The notes: a model not told the origin generated them from the sequence alone. Shown: positions 17,001-24,630, counted from the stretch's first letter. The stretch is 45,445 nucleotides of DNA from DAOQAU01 sp964640325 (GCA_964640325.1 CAZXID010000014.1:1-45445); one strand, 5' to 3'. Translations and numbers: made by a program.

Positions 17001-17197
17001 TCAACTCCGCCTTTTTTGAAAATCAAGTCGGTTTTGTAAAAATCCTGAAAGTTTCCTTTTACTTTCCCTTTGTAAAAGTTTTTTTCGGGATATCCTTCAA
17101 GCACCTGGTCTTTGAGATGGTATTCGTAACCGCGTCTCCAACTTCCGGGGGTTGCTTTGTCCTTAATGTACCTGTAATTAAACTCGTCAGAACTCAC
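14021..17197 (-). CDS. SWIM zinc finger / SNF2-family helicase
   Basis: The 1058-residue protein has an N-terminal SWIM zinc finger (C69, C71, C78, H80 in ARCNCPLKEEWCKH), a long bacterial middle region (about 100-600), and a full SNF2 ATPase. Motif I is DDMGLGKT, motif II DESQ, motif III SGTPIENRLEELWS, and the C-terminal half has LLFSQFVDML, SLKAGGTGLNLTGADYV and DRAYRIGQ. It should be an ATP-driven double-stranded DNA translocase, like the bacterial HepA/RapA relatives, but its role is unknown. Start GTG at 17197 is the only plausible one; the Shine-Dalgarno (AATAGG) is weak and very close. It stands alone between two repeat-rich gaps. Confidence 0.9.
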   Translation of the reverse strand: MSSDEFNYRYIKDKATPGSWRRGYEYHLKDQVLEGYPEKNFYKGKVKGNFQDFYKTDLIFKKGGVEARCNCPLKEEWCKHAVAVGLKAIDEHAFEDFLETKYGIESSFDDENTALTEPPKGNYIFHFNPKRKPNFFSILVMSRETGKVVRSIEQILKALIEAQKQDKNFELNIAQKVEVAIFQQLLKTSRQDKKAGWYDIQLAKFADMFPLLAKADEVLDEKTKQRLKFTDKEWRLALSVNYSQAGNIMLALEWKRPDKDDVYPFEEIRYFSRHLKWGRYKNVIFPTNIAVGAIPQNLIKSSFTDLKDSDGGKFIYEELPDLQKIMDIEISDEINKLMLEQKPPLNVVTMGIDYDQSLKASLEFEYDGVKVPFSKTSEKTPYVTIKKPKEDSQYWIKRNLKHEQDAYNMLLACKFVPMQTNNLALEKENAVDFYNYYIKQAGEGWKFEEKDDLSFFKLAQEPFKLCAEVDFCEESKDSFQIYLYGQVGEDKISFDDVYNTIQNGEKYSRVRSLGFVEYPAQDIYAMMRSFNSFDVYRNSEDKFLVKTYRAGLLNELENFGVELALSEDFSNFWEQISSFSTKEDIEIPKAVNAELREYQAKGFSWLWFMYKYGLNGILADDMGLGKTLQALILLQRAKEKDGPMPTLVICPTSVVFNWEMEIQKFVPSLTCLKLSGIERKELFKDISKYDIVITSYALVRRDIEKLKKINFRYVILDESQNIKNALSQTAQSVKRLVCEHKLALSGTPIENRLEELWSVFDFLMPGFLFSISEFNYRYVNPIMERADKTVEKRLKLQIYPFILRRMKRDVAKDLPDKVENIAYCELTDEQRDFYLEVLDSTKEELFKSIEQNGLEKSRMSIFSALLRLRQICCHPRLYDKENIKKINESGKFEHLKEMLEEIISEKHRVLLFSQFVDMLELVRAWLDKEGIRYEYLTGQTKDRQGAVERFNNNDDIPIFLISLKAGGTGLNLTGADYVIHYDPWWNPAVEDQATDRAYRIGQKKKVFVYRLITKNTVEEKIQKLKQVKRNLVDSVISVDRNITKSLTMDDVREIFSVD

Positions 17198-17558
17198 CTA
17201 TTGAGTCTCTCGCTTTCTTTTGCGTATGCTGAAAAAATTCATGCAGGAAAGTAATCTCTATTACCCCCAACAAGCATAAACCATCATTAATGAATAACAA
17301 AATTATTATTGCATGTCCACTAAAAAAAAGCAAGGGGGGATTAGTAAATAGTAAATAAGCTCAATTATAATAAGGCGAGATGATTAGATGAGTAGATTAT
17401 TTTGCTACGCCTCTACACATCTTCGCATCTTATCTTCTATTTACCCCTTCAGCCCTTTTGCAGTTTACCTCCAATTGTTAAGCAAAATAAATACATTGTT
17501 TACATTATGCCCTTTTTTCAAAAAAGAATTATAATTACAAAACAGGAGGGGATTTTTT
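17198..17558. other. Gene-free interval upstream of the beta-lactamase-fold gene
   Basis: No ORF is convincing. It contains an agtaaatagtaaataagc direct repeat near 17345, a gatgattagatgagtagatt stretch, and a TATAAT at 17530-17535 followed by a GGAGGGG Shine-Dalgarno, probably the promoter and leader of the 17559 gene. No clear -35 box was found. Confidence 0.55.
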
Positions 17559-18791
17559 ATGCCTGAAATGGCAAGAAACTACCAGTATCAGCAATATAGC
17601 CAACATCAAAGACAAACTTACGGACAAAGACCTTATCCGCAGGTTGTTACTCCTGTTCGTCCTGTTGCTCAACCCGTCAGAAAAAAGGTCGTGCGCAAGC
17701 GCAAAGTAAACCCTATTGCAAGAATAATTTCTCTTTCGTTGCTTGCACTTATCGGATACTACGTACTACCTTTCGGGTTCCAAAGAATTTCCAAACCCCT
17801 GATTTCAATGTCGGGGAAATCTTATAAAGAAATCCAATTTAACAACTATCAAATTTTAAACACCAAGAGAGATAAACTCTCGTACACACATCAAATTTTA
17901 AAGCCCACAACAAATTATCTTTCAAACGATTCTTTTATGAATTTGAGAATGCTTTCTCCCGCAAAAATCAAAAAGCCCGATATGACAACCCTTTACATGA
18001 CAGACAAAATGCAGGTTGTTGACACAAAACTCAAAAGACTTATGGCTGAATATAAATCAATAGAGCCTTCTGTTTTTGTGTGGGAATATGATTCGGGCAA
18101 ATTCGTGGACATTAATGCGACAAAAACATTTCCCGCGGCAAGCATCATCAAAATCCCTGTCTTAATAAGACTTTTTAAATCCATAGAGGCAAATCAGCTT
18201 ACAATTTATGACGAAATGGCTATGACAGATTATTTTAAAGCCGAAGGCTCAGGAAATTTGCAATCCTGGGGCATCGGCAAGAAATATACCATAGACCAAC
18301 TTGCGCGCTATATGATTACAGAATCGGATAACTCTGCTACAAATATGATTATGTCTAAAATCGGCTCTATGCAAGATGTGAATCAGGGCATAAGAAGCTG
18401 GGGAATTAACAGCACACATGTTCAAACATGGCTTCCCGATATGGACGGAACAAATTACACAACCGCAAAAGACTTAGCCACAATGCTTTATAATCTTGAT
18501 AATCCGGGGTTTTTAAATATTAATTCTCGCGAATACATAATCGATTACATGAGCCACGTTGAAAACAACAGACTTATTCAAGCAGGACTTGACCCTAAAG
18601 CCCTTTTTGTCCATAAAACAGGCGATATCGGAAGAACTTTAGGTGATGCGGGAATAGTTTTTGCGCCAAACGGCAAAAAATACATCTGCGTAATTCTTGC
18701 AAACCGCCCCTACAATTCGCCTTTGGGAAAAGATTTCATCCAAAAAGCCTCAAGCATTATTTATAATTCAATTACTTCAGGTGTTTATTAA
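17559..18791 (+). CDS. Membrane-anchored class A beta-lactamase-fold serine hydrolase
   Basis: The 410 residues begin with a Gln/Tyr-rich, then basic, cytoplasmic tail (1-52), one membrane segment (about 53-72), and a periplasmic class A beta-lactamase/DD-peptidase domain. The SxxK motif is S195-I-I-K198, SDN is 256-258 and KTG 353-355. The omega-loop Glu (ExxLN), needed for deacylation in true class A lactamases, is not apparent: the matching stretch reads TWLPDMDGTNYTT. It is therefore more likely a penicillin-binding or peptidoglycan-hydrolysing relative than a drug-resistance enzyme. The ATG has a strong GGAGGGG. It is single-gene; a palindromic repeat follows. Confidence 0.85.
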   Translation: MPEMARNYQYQQYSQHQRQTYGQRPYPQVVTPVRPVAQPVRKKVVRKRKVNPIARIISLSLLALIGYYVLPFGFQRISKPLISMSGKSYKEIQFNNYQILNTKRDKLSYTHQILKPTTNYLSNDSFMNLRMLSPAKIKKPDMTTLYMTDKMQVVDTKLKRLMAEYKSIEPSVFVWEYDSGKFVDINATKTFPAASIIKIPVLIRLFKSIEANQLTIYDEMAMTDYFKAEGSGNLQSWGIGKKYTIDQLARYMITESDNSATNMIMSKIGSMQDVNQGIRSWGINSTHVQTWLPDMDGTNYTTAKDLATMLYNLDNPGFLNINSREYIIDYMSHVENNRLIQAGLDPKALFVHKTGDIGRTLGDAGIVFAPNGKKYICVILANRPYNSPLGKDFIQKASSIIYNSITSGVY

Positions 18792-18835
18792 AAATACATG
18801 ATAATTCGTCATCTTTGGCTTGAGCCGTTAAAAAT

Positions 18836-18957
18836 ACGTCATCCTGAAACATGGGTTATCGGCTGAACTTCAAGCATACTTATTCAGGATCTCATAAATG
18901 AGATGCCGGATTAAGGACATTTATTGCACAGCCGATATTTTAAACTCCGGCATGACA
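18836..18957. repeat. Intergenic palindromic repeat, CGTCATCCTGAA family
   Basis: It starts acgtcatcctgaa and ends ccggcatgac. Inside are ATCGGCTG/CAGCCGAT inverted arms and a ctcataaatgag hairpin. It is longer than the other copies and looks like nested insertions. Confidence 0.65.
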
Positions 18958-18961
18958 TTTT

Positions 18962-19402
18962 TTATAAAACATTGAGCTTTTCTATCGGGGTGTTGAGATT
19001 GAGTTCAACGTATTTGAACATGTTTTGAACAATTCCCACAGGAAAAAAATAAATGTTGTCGCAAGGAGTAATTTTCAACATGGAATTTTCAGCATTTACC
19101 GAAATGACGTTAGCCAAAAACTGCTTTTTTGCCACCGTAAACAAAACATAACCGCTTTTTGACTGAATCTCATCAATAGTAAATCTGTTTGCGTTAATCC
19201 CTGCAAGCGTTAAATAAAAAAGCTTCTGCGCATCAATCTTAAAAATCTTTCTGCAAAGACCAAAATCAACTGCCTGAGGCTGAACAGCCTGCGCGGCAGT
19301 AAGTGTTTGCTGAGCCTGAAGTGTAACAGGCGCGCTTGCGCCGTAGGCGCAAGCGCGCCCCAAGAAACAAAAACATATTAAAAATAAAATTGCCTTACGC
19401 AT
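18962..19402 (-). CDS. Small secreted protein of unknown function
   Basis: The 146 residues have a signal peptide (MRKAILFLICFCFLGRACAYGASA), then a Gln/Ala-rich linker, then a compact alpha/beta domain of about 100 residues (DFGLCRKIFKIDAQKLFYLTLAGIN ...). I do not recognise the family. AAAGGTGA precedes the ATG. The end of the signal peptide and first mature residues are encoded by a perfect GC-rich hairpin (19329-19359), unlike the AT-rich surroundings. It lies downstream of polA in the same orientation, with a repeat remnant between them. Confidence 0.78.
   Translation of the reverse strand: MRKAILFLICFCFLGRACAYGASAPVTLQAQQTLTAAQAVQPQAVDFGLCRKIFKIDAQKLFYLTLAGINANRFTIDEIQSKSGYVLFTVAKKQFLANVISVNAENSMLKITPCDNIYFFPVGIVQNMFKYVELNLNTPIEKLNVL
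19329..19359. repeat. Perfect GC-rich inverted repeat inside a coding region
   Basis: ggcgcgcttgcgcc (19329-19342), loop gta, ggcgcaagcgcgcc (19346-19359). It lies in the signal-peptide region of the 18962 gene and is the most GC-rich spot nearby. Confidence 0.85.
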
Positions 19403-19425
19403 TAATCTTCACCTTTCAATTTTTA

Positions 19426-19452
19426 GATTGCTTCGCTATCGCTCGCAACGAC
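19426..19452. repeat. Short repeat remnant (ATTGCTTCGCT...CTCGCAACGAC)
   Basis: attgcttcgct at 19426 and ctcgcaacgac at 19442 match the two ends of the element at 35101-35136, and are related to the GTCATTGCGAG element inside polA. Confidence 0.55.
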
Positions 19453-19471
19453 AAAAAAAAATTTCAACCAT

Positions 19472-22400
19472 TCACACACCCTCAATCCAAGATTTGCCGA
19501 AATTAACGTCAACAACAAGCGGAACCAAAAGCGGCTGATTAAGCTCCATTGCCTCGACGGTAAGTTTTTTGACTTCATCAAATTCGTCTTTTACGACATC
19601 CAAAATCAATTCGTCGTGCACCTGCATTATCATTTTAGACTTCAAATTGTTTTGTTTCAACTTTGTATCAAGCTCAATCATCGCCATTTTAATCAAATCC
19701 GCTGCAGCCCCTTGCAAGGGCTGATTAATCGCCGCCCTTTGGGCAAATTCTCTTATCTGGTTATTGGGGCTTGAAAGCTCGTTAAGCAAATATCTTTTTC
19801 TACCGAACATCGTTTCCACAAAGCCATTTCCGTGGGCGAATTTAATTGTATTTTGCATATATTCTCTTACTTTCGGGTAAGTCGCAAAATATTTTTCAAT
19901 AAACATTTCAGCTGCAAAAGGTGCTATATTCAAAGATTTTGAAAGCCCGTATTTGCTTTGGCCGTAGATAATCCCGAAATTTACCGCTTTTGCTTTATAT
20001 CTCATATCTTTTGTAACACCTTCAAGCGGAACTTCAAAGACTTTTGAGGCAGTCAAGGTGTGAATGTCCTCGCCCGAGCAAAAAGCTTCTATAAGACTGT
20101 CATCGCGCGAGACATGCGCCAAAAGGCGAAGTTCAATTTGCGAATAGTCGGCAGAAAGCAAAAGCCCGTTTTGCCTGTCAGAGGCAACAAAAGCGTTTCT
20201 GATTTTATTTCCTTCTTCTGTTCTTATGGGAATATTTTGTAAATTGGGATTAGAAGAAGACAATCTTCCGGTTGTGGTTACGGTTTGGTTGTAACTTGTA
20301 TGAATTTTACCGTCTTTTCTGCTTATAAGCTGCGGCAGACTGTCTGTGTAAGTGGATTTCAGTTTTGAATATTTTCTGTGCTGAAGAAGATATTCACAAA
20401 TTTTATGCTCGCCCGCAAGTTCTTCTAACACCTCTGCGCCGGTCGAATAATTTTCTTTTCCCCGTTTCTTTTTCATTGGGATTTGAAGCCTGTTGAAAAG
20501 AATATCGCCGACTTGCTTGGGCGAATTTACGTTAAAAGGAACTCCCGCAAGCTCATAAATTTTTTCTTCCAACTCCAAAACCTTTTGGCTGAATTCGGCT
20601 GAAAGCTTGTTCAGATAATCAACATCAACAGAAACCCCTTCGTATTCCATATCGGCAAGAATTAGTGCAAGCGGGACTTCAACATCGTAAAGCAGTTTTA
20701 GCTCTTTTTCATCCAAGCTATTTTGCCAAAACTCGGTAAGCTTTAATGTCGCGTAAGCATCGTCACAGGCATAATTTGCAGCCTCATCGATTGAAGTACA
20801 CTCCATACTTATTTGATTTTTTCCCGAACCGATAAGTTCTGTAATTTCTTGCATAACGTGGTTTAAATGCTCCAGCGACTGAGTTTTTAGCCCATGTTTT
20901 CTGGAAGGGTCTTTGATATAGCTTGCAAGCATCGTGTCAAAAACAATTCCTTGAACTTTTATACCGTAATTTTTGAAAATATTGTAATCAAATTTGGCAT
21001 TCTGCATTGTTTTTTTGATTTTTTCATCTTCCAAAACAGGTTTTAAAGAGTCAATAACCTCTTTTGTTTCAAGCTGTTCGCCGATTTGATGAGAAACGGG
21101 AATATAATAAGTGAAAATATTTGCGTCATTGCGAGGAGTGCCATCGGCACGACGCGGCAATCCAAAAGATTTTTCTTTACTTTTTTCAAAAGCAAAAGAA
21201 ATTCCGACAAGTTCTGCTTCTTGGATGTTTACAGATGTTGTTTCTGTGTCAAGCGCAAAAAGGTTTTGTTTTTTAAGATTTTCAATCAACTCCGTCAACT
21301 CTTCTTTTTGGGTAATCGTTTTTACATCAAAAGGAATATCATCTTTGTTGATTCTTTGCTTAACTTCTTGTGCAAAAAGCCCTAATTGAAGTGAACAATG
21401 AGAAGTGAGGGGCGAAGGGTGGGAAGTTTGTAAAGACACATCTGCTTCTTGTTGTTGGGCTGGAAAGCCCAACCTACTTTGCTCAGAAGCGTCATGCTGA
21501 ACTTGTTTCAGCATCTCACCTTCTTGTTTTGACCGGATAGATCCTGAAATAAATTCAGGATGACGTATTTTTTGTTTATTTCTTTCATCATTTTTATCAA
21601 AACTGCCCAAAATTCCGTCAATGCTTCTTATAAAACTGTAAAATTGCATTTTTTGAAGGAATTTGGTGACTTCGTCAATATCAGGCAAATTAATGTGAGT
21701 GTGTTCAAAATCAAAATCAATATCCACGTCTTTTACAATGGTCGCAAGCTCTTTGCTTAAAAGTCCGATTTCTTTTCCTGCGCAAATTTTTTCCCTTACC
21801 GCATTTTCTGGAATTTCTGTACAGTGCGCAAAAAGTTCTTCCATATCAGGATAACGTGACAATAATTTTTGAGCGGTTTTCTCGCCGATGCCTCTTATTC
21901 CCGGAATATTATCGGAAGTGTCACCTCTTAAACCTTTGTAATCAACTACTTGATTCGGGTAAACCCCTAACTTTTCGTAAACTTTATTCCAATCGTATTC
22001 TATTAATTCACCCTTTGATGGGATTAAAACTTTTACATTACCGTCTTTATCAATTAATTGAAAAGAATCTTGGTCGCCTGTCAGGATAAAGGTTTTATGT
22101 CCCAATTTTGTTGCTTTGTCGCAAATGGTTCCGATAACATCGTCAGCTTCGTAGCCTTCTTTTGTATAAATTGGAATATTAAAAGCCTTTAAGCCTTCAA
22201 AAATAAGCCCCATTTGGCTTCTAAGGGTATCGGGCATGGTTTCTCTATTTGCTTTGTATTGGTCGTATTTTTCAACTCTAAATGTCTTTCTGCCCACATC
22301 AAAAGCAACAGTAATCGCATCGGGTTTAATGTTTTGGTCCTTCAACATATCAAAAACAGCCTTGAAAAACCCGAATACAGCCCAAGTAGGCTGATTATCG

Positions 22401-22492
22401 GTTGTTTTCATGCCTGTTCTTTCAAGCGCAAAATACATCCTAAATGCCAATGCGTGACCGTCTATCAGTATTAAAGTCTTTTTATCCGACAT
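19472..22492 (-). CDS. polA: DNA polymerase I with repeat-derived insertions
   Basis: The 1006-residue enzyme for Okazaki-fragment processing and repair has all three domains. The 5'-3' nuclease (about 1-295) includes DYKGLRGDTSDNIPGIRGIGEKTA. The 3'-5' exonuclease (about 410-610) keeps the proofreading acids: DTETT, NAKFDYN and YACDDAYAT. The polymerase domain has LSADYSQIELRLLAH, KAVNFGIIYG and MQVHDEL. It is roughly 80-100 residues longer than usual. The excess is an approximately 60-residue Gln/Ser/His-rich linker (about residues 309-370, DNA 21382-21566) and a 15-residue loop in the exonuclease domain (DNA 21124-21165), both made of intergenic-type repeats read in frame. The ATG at 22492 follows AGGGAG; a GTG two codons earlier is unlikely. 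Confidence 0.95.
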   Translation of the reverse strand: MSDKKTLILIDGHALAFRMYFALERTGMKTTDNQPTWAVFGFFKAVFDMLKDQNIKPDAITVAFDVGRKTFRVEKYDQYKANRETMPDTLRSQMGLIFEGLKAFNIPIYTKEGYEADDVIGTICDKATKLGHKTFILTGDQDSFQLIDKDGNVKVLIPSKGELIEYDWNKVYEKLGVYPNQVVDYKGLRGDTSDNIPGIRGIGEKTAQKLLSRYPDMEELFAHCTEIPENAVREKICAGKEIGLLSKELATIVKDVDIDFDFEHTHINLPDIDEVTKFLQKMQFYSFIRSIDGILGSFDKNDERNKQKIRHPEFISGSIRSKQEGEMLKQVQHDASEQSRLGFPAQQQEADVSLQTSHPSPLTSHCSLQLGLFAQEVKQRINKDDIPFDVKTITQKEELTELIENLKKQNLFALDTETTSVNIQEAELVGISFAFEKSKEKSFGLPRRADGTPRNDANIFTYYIPVSHQIGEQLETKEVIDSLKPVLEDEKIKKTMQNAKFDYNIFKNYGIKVQGIVFDTMLASYIKDPSRKHGLKTQSLEHLNHVMQEITELIGSGKNQISMECTSIDEAANYACDDAYATLKLTEFWQNSLDEKELKLLYDVEVPLALILADMEYEGVSVDVDYLNKLSAEFSQKVLELEEKIYELAGVPFNVNSPKQVGDILFNRLQIPMKKKRGKENYSTGAEVLEELAGEHKICEYLLQHRKYSKLKSTYTDSLPQLISRKDGKIHTSYNQTVTTTGRLSSSNPNLQNIPIRTEEGNKIRNAFVASDRQNGLLLSADYSQIELRLLAHVSRDDSLIEAFCSGEDIHTLTASKVFEVPLEGVTKDMRYKAKAVNFGIIYGQSKYGLSKSLNIAPFAAEMFIEKYFATYPKVREYMQNTIKFAHGNGFVETMFGRKRYLLNELSSPNNQIREFAQRAAINQPLQGAAADLIKMAMIELDTKLKQNNLKSKMIMQVHDELILDVVKDEFDEVKKLTVEAMELNQPLLVPLVVDVNFGKSWIEGV
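21124..21165. repeat. GTCATTGCGAG-type repeat inside polA
   Basis: gcgtcattgcgaggagtgcc...ggcacgacgcggcaatcca contains the inverted GTGCC/GGCAC core and has the TTGCGAG...CAATCC ends of the intergenic elements at 19426 and 35101. Translated on the reverse strand it gives FGLPRRADGTPRNDAN between two conserved exonuclease strands. Confidence 0.75.
21454..21477. repeat. Short hairpin repeat ending in CTAC, inside polA
   Basis: GTTGGGCT (21454-21461), loop GGAA, AGCCCAAC (21466-21473), CTAC. Same plan as 13916-13939 but with different paired bases. Confidence 0.6.
21490..21566. repeat. CGTCATGCTGAA...TTCAGGATGACGT palindromic repeat inside polA
   Basis: The element has the same ends as 11676-11748 and 40444-40518. 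Read on the polA strand it encodes RHPEFISGS... and ...MLKQVQHD, peptide strings known to arise when such repeats are translated. It forms the first third of the polA linker insertion. Confidence 0.85.
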
Positions 22493-22523
22493 ACACACTC
22501 CCTTTTTACAATGATTTTATAAT

Positions 22524-22561
22524 GAAGGCGCGGATTTTGCAATTGCAAAATCCGCGCCTTC
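22524..22561 (-). terminator. Terminator after rpmB (upstream of polA)
   Basis: A 38-base perfect palindrome (gaaggcgcggattttgc and its complement around the centre). It lies between the rpmB stop and the polA start, so polA is expected to have its own promoter. Confidence 0.8.
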
Positions 22562-22576
22562 AAATCCAAATATCCC

Positions 22577-22768
22577 TTAAACAGCTTTTTGAACTTTGTT
22601 TGCTTTCAAGCAAGAAGTGCAAACTTTAATTTTCTTAACCGTACCGTTAACATTAGCCCTGATAGTTTGAAGATTAGGTGCTTGACGGTGAACGTTTTGT
22701 TTATGAGAAAACGTAAGTTTTGCCGCTTTAAGAGGTGTTTTTCCGCATATTTCACATTGTCTGGACAT
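22577..22768 (-). CDS. rpmB: 50S ribosomal protein L28
   Basis: The 63 residues begin MSRQCEICGKTPLKAAKLTFSHKQN and contain the bL28 core RxxPNLQTIRANVNGTVKKIKVCTSCLK. Two CxxC pairs (CEIC, CTSC) make it the zinc-binding form. AAGGAA lies 9 bases before the ATG. Single gene, followed by a strong palindromic terminator. Confidence 0.96.
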   Translation of the reverse strand: MSRQCEICGKTPLKAAKLTFSHKQNVHRQAPNLQTIRANVNGTVKKIKVCTSCLKANKVQKAV

Positions 22769-22863
22769 TTTTGTAATTCCTTATAATTATAACTAGTGCT
22801 TTCTCAGCGTATCTCAAAAAAAAGAGATTTACAAGCATTTTGTTAATTTTGTGTTAAAAAAGC

Positions 22864-24402
22864 TTAAAATTTCGGGATATACATAACTAATATTTCCCCC
22901 GGTGCCAATTCAATTGAGACTTTACCGCTTAAAGCTTTTGGGATGCTACTCATTTTTATAGGTACAACCAGAGAAGTTGATTTTATTCTTGGTAAATATA
23001 CTACAACATTTTGTGACTTCCTGAAATCAAGGTTGCCTATCACTATAATTCCGGATTTATCAGTATTTCTCGAGTAAGCAAAAACACTATTTGAGGAAGT
23101 TTTATGAATTGTAAAATTTCCCTTTGAAAAAACATCAGAAAAAACTTGCTTAAGATTATTTGCGGTTATAAATTCTTGCTTAATGTCAAGACTTCTTCCT
23201 CCCGGCATTCTTGAAAAGTTAAAAATATCCATTTTGCCGCGGTGAACAAAATAATCTTCGTCATCGGTAAAAGTCTTTAACGCCTTTCTATTTGCCCAAA
23301 AATAAATATAATCATCGCCTGTGTCAAAACCATCTATAAAGTAAGCGTTAAGAGGTAAAGTGGCATTTAGCCAAATTATCATTTTACTGTACTGTTTTCC
23401 GTTGATTAAAATAGGACTTAATTCATCGTGTGTTGAAAAGCTGCCGATAGCAGCAATTTTTCCGTCATATTTTTTTGATAACTCTTCATCTGCCTTAAGC
23501 GCAAAATATAAATCATGAGCGGTTTTCCAATTTTTAATATTAAAATAATTTCCGTAATAACCGTCAAAACCCGCATCCAAAAGTTTTTTATAAGAAGTAA
23601 AGACCGCGCCGTCACAAACAGGTTCATTCCAAAGTTCAGAGGCTTCTGAAAGAAAAAGAAATTCCGGATTTCTGCCTTTTGTTTCGGCTATTAATTTCTT
23701 CCAAAAAACAGCGGGCTTAACAGAAGGCACATTCGCCCTGATTCCGTCTATTCCCAAATCTAGTGCCATATCAACAAATTGAGCATATAAATTATAAACA
23801 TCCTGATTTATATTTTGCTCATCCCCTGCGTCCAAAAGTCTTACGTCTGTCCAATCTGCAGGAATTATCGGATTTTGCGATTTATCTTTTTTAAAAAGCT
23901 CGGGGGTTTTTAAGTATAAATCATAAGCCCCGCAACATGGCAGGTCAACCATTACACGGATTTTTCTTTTATGACATTCGTTTATAAATATTTTCGCCTC
24001 GTCATCAATTGAAAGTTTTGAATTTGGAGTTTTAAGCTGAGGATTAATTTCGTTAAAACTTGCTACGGAATATAAAGAACCTGCTGTTCCAAGTGCTTTA
24101 ATTTTACCCGTGGGTGTTATGGGCATAAGCAAAATTGTATTAACACCGGAAGCTTTTAAATCGTCAAGCCTTTTAATTGCATTAGTGAAATTACCGCTTT
24201 CCTCACCGAGATTTTCTTCAATAATGCCGTTTCTATCCAAATCTTTAGCGCCAAAAGTCCTTATATTGACGGCATAAATGACTGCTTTTTTAGACAAAAA
24301 AAGTGTTTTTAAATCATTATTCCAAGCCTCAAAAGCCCATGACTTTAGAGTGAAAAAAGAGGCAAAAATCAATATTAAAAATGTTTTTAATAAATTTTTC
24401 AT
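22864..24402 (-). CDS. Secreted GH13 (alpha-amylase)-like protein, catalytic Asp replaced
   Basis: The 512-residue protein has a signal peptide (MKNLLKTFLILIFASFFTLKSWA) and an alpha-amylase-type TIM barrel followed by a C-terminal beta domain (about 430-512). Region I reads VMVDLPCCGAYD (D153, but no NH), region II GIDGIRANVPSV (R222, with Asn at 224 where the nucleophile Asp belongs), region III FLSEASE (E253) and region IV STHDE (H325, D326). The fold is convincing, but normal retaining hydrolysis is doubtful. It could be a carbohydrate-binding or transport-associated relative. There is no Shine-Dalgarno; TAAAAT lies 6 bases before the ATG. Confidence 0.85.
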   Translation of the reverse strand: MKNLLKTFLILIFASFFTLKSWAFEAWNNDLKTLFLSKKAVIYAVNIRTFGAKDLDRNGIIEENLGEESGNFTNAIKRLDDLKASGVNTILLMPITPTGKIKALGTAGSLYSVASFNEINPQLKTPNSKLSIDDEAKIFINECHKRKIRVMVDLPCCGAYDLYLKTPELFKKDKSQNPIIPADWTDVRLLDAGDEQNINQDVYNLYAQFVDMALDLGIDGIRANVPSVKPAVFWKKLIAETKGRNPEFLFLSEASELWNEPVCDGAVFTSYKKLLDAGFDGYYGNYFNIKNWKTAHDLYFALKADEELSKKYDGKIAAIGSFSTHDELSPILINGKQYSKMIIWLNATLPLNAYFIDGFDTGDDYIYFWANRKALKTFTDDEDYFVHRGKMDIFNFSRMPGGRSLDIKQEFITANNLKQVFSDVFSKGNFTIHKTSSNSVFAYSRNTDKSGIIVIGNLDFRKSQNVVVYLPRIKSTSLVVPIKMSSIPKALSGKVSIELAPGEILVMYIPKF

Positions 24403-24414
24403 TTTATGATTTTA
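24403..24414 (-). promoter_or_regulatory. -10-like box 6 bases before the GH13-like ATG
   Basis: TAAAAT at 24409-24414 on the reverse strand, one mismatch from consensus, and no Shine-Dalgarno. A weaker member of the leaderless set. Confidence 0.4.
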
Positions 24415-24630
24415 TCAAAAAAATAAAAAATGTTGCAAATGTTAACCATAGATTTTAGGGGGAATTTACAATTTTATTTTTTTGTATCCCCATCTATTCC
24501 TCTATTTACCGTATTTTTAAAAAAAAATGTGTTGAATTGTAAATATTAAGTGTTAAAATGACAAATATAAATATGTTTCATTTTAAAATAAATGTATAGA
24601 CAATAAATTGAATATCAATTGCAGGAGAAT

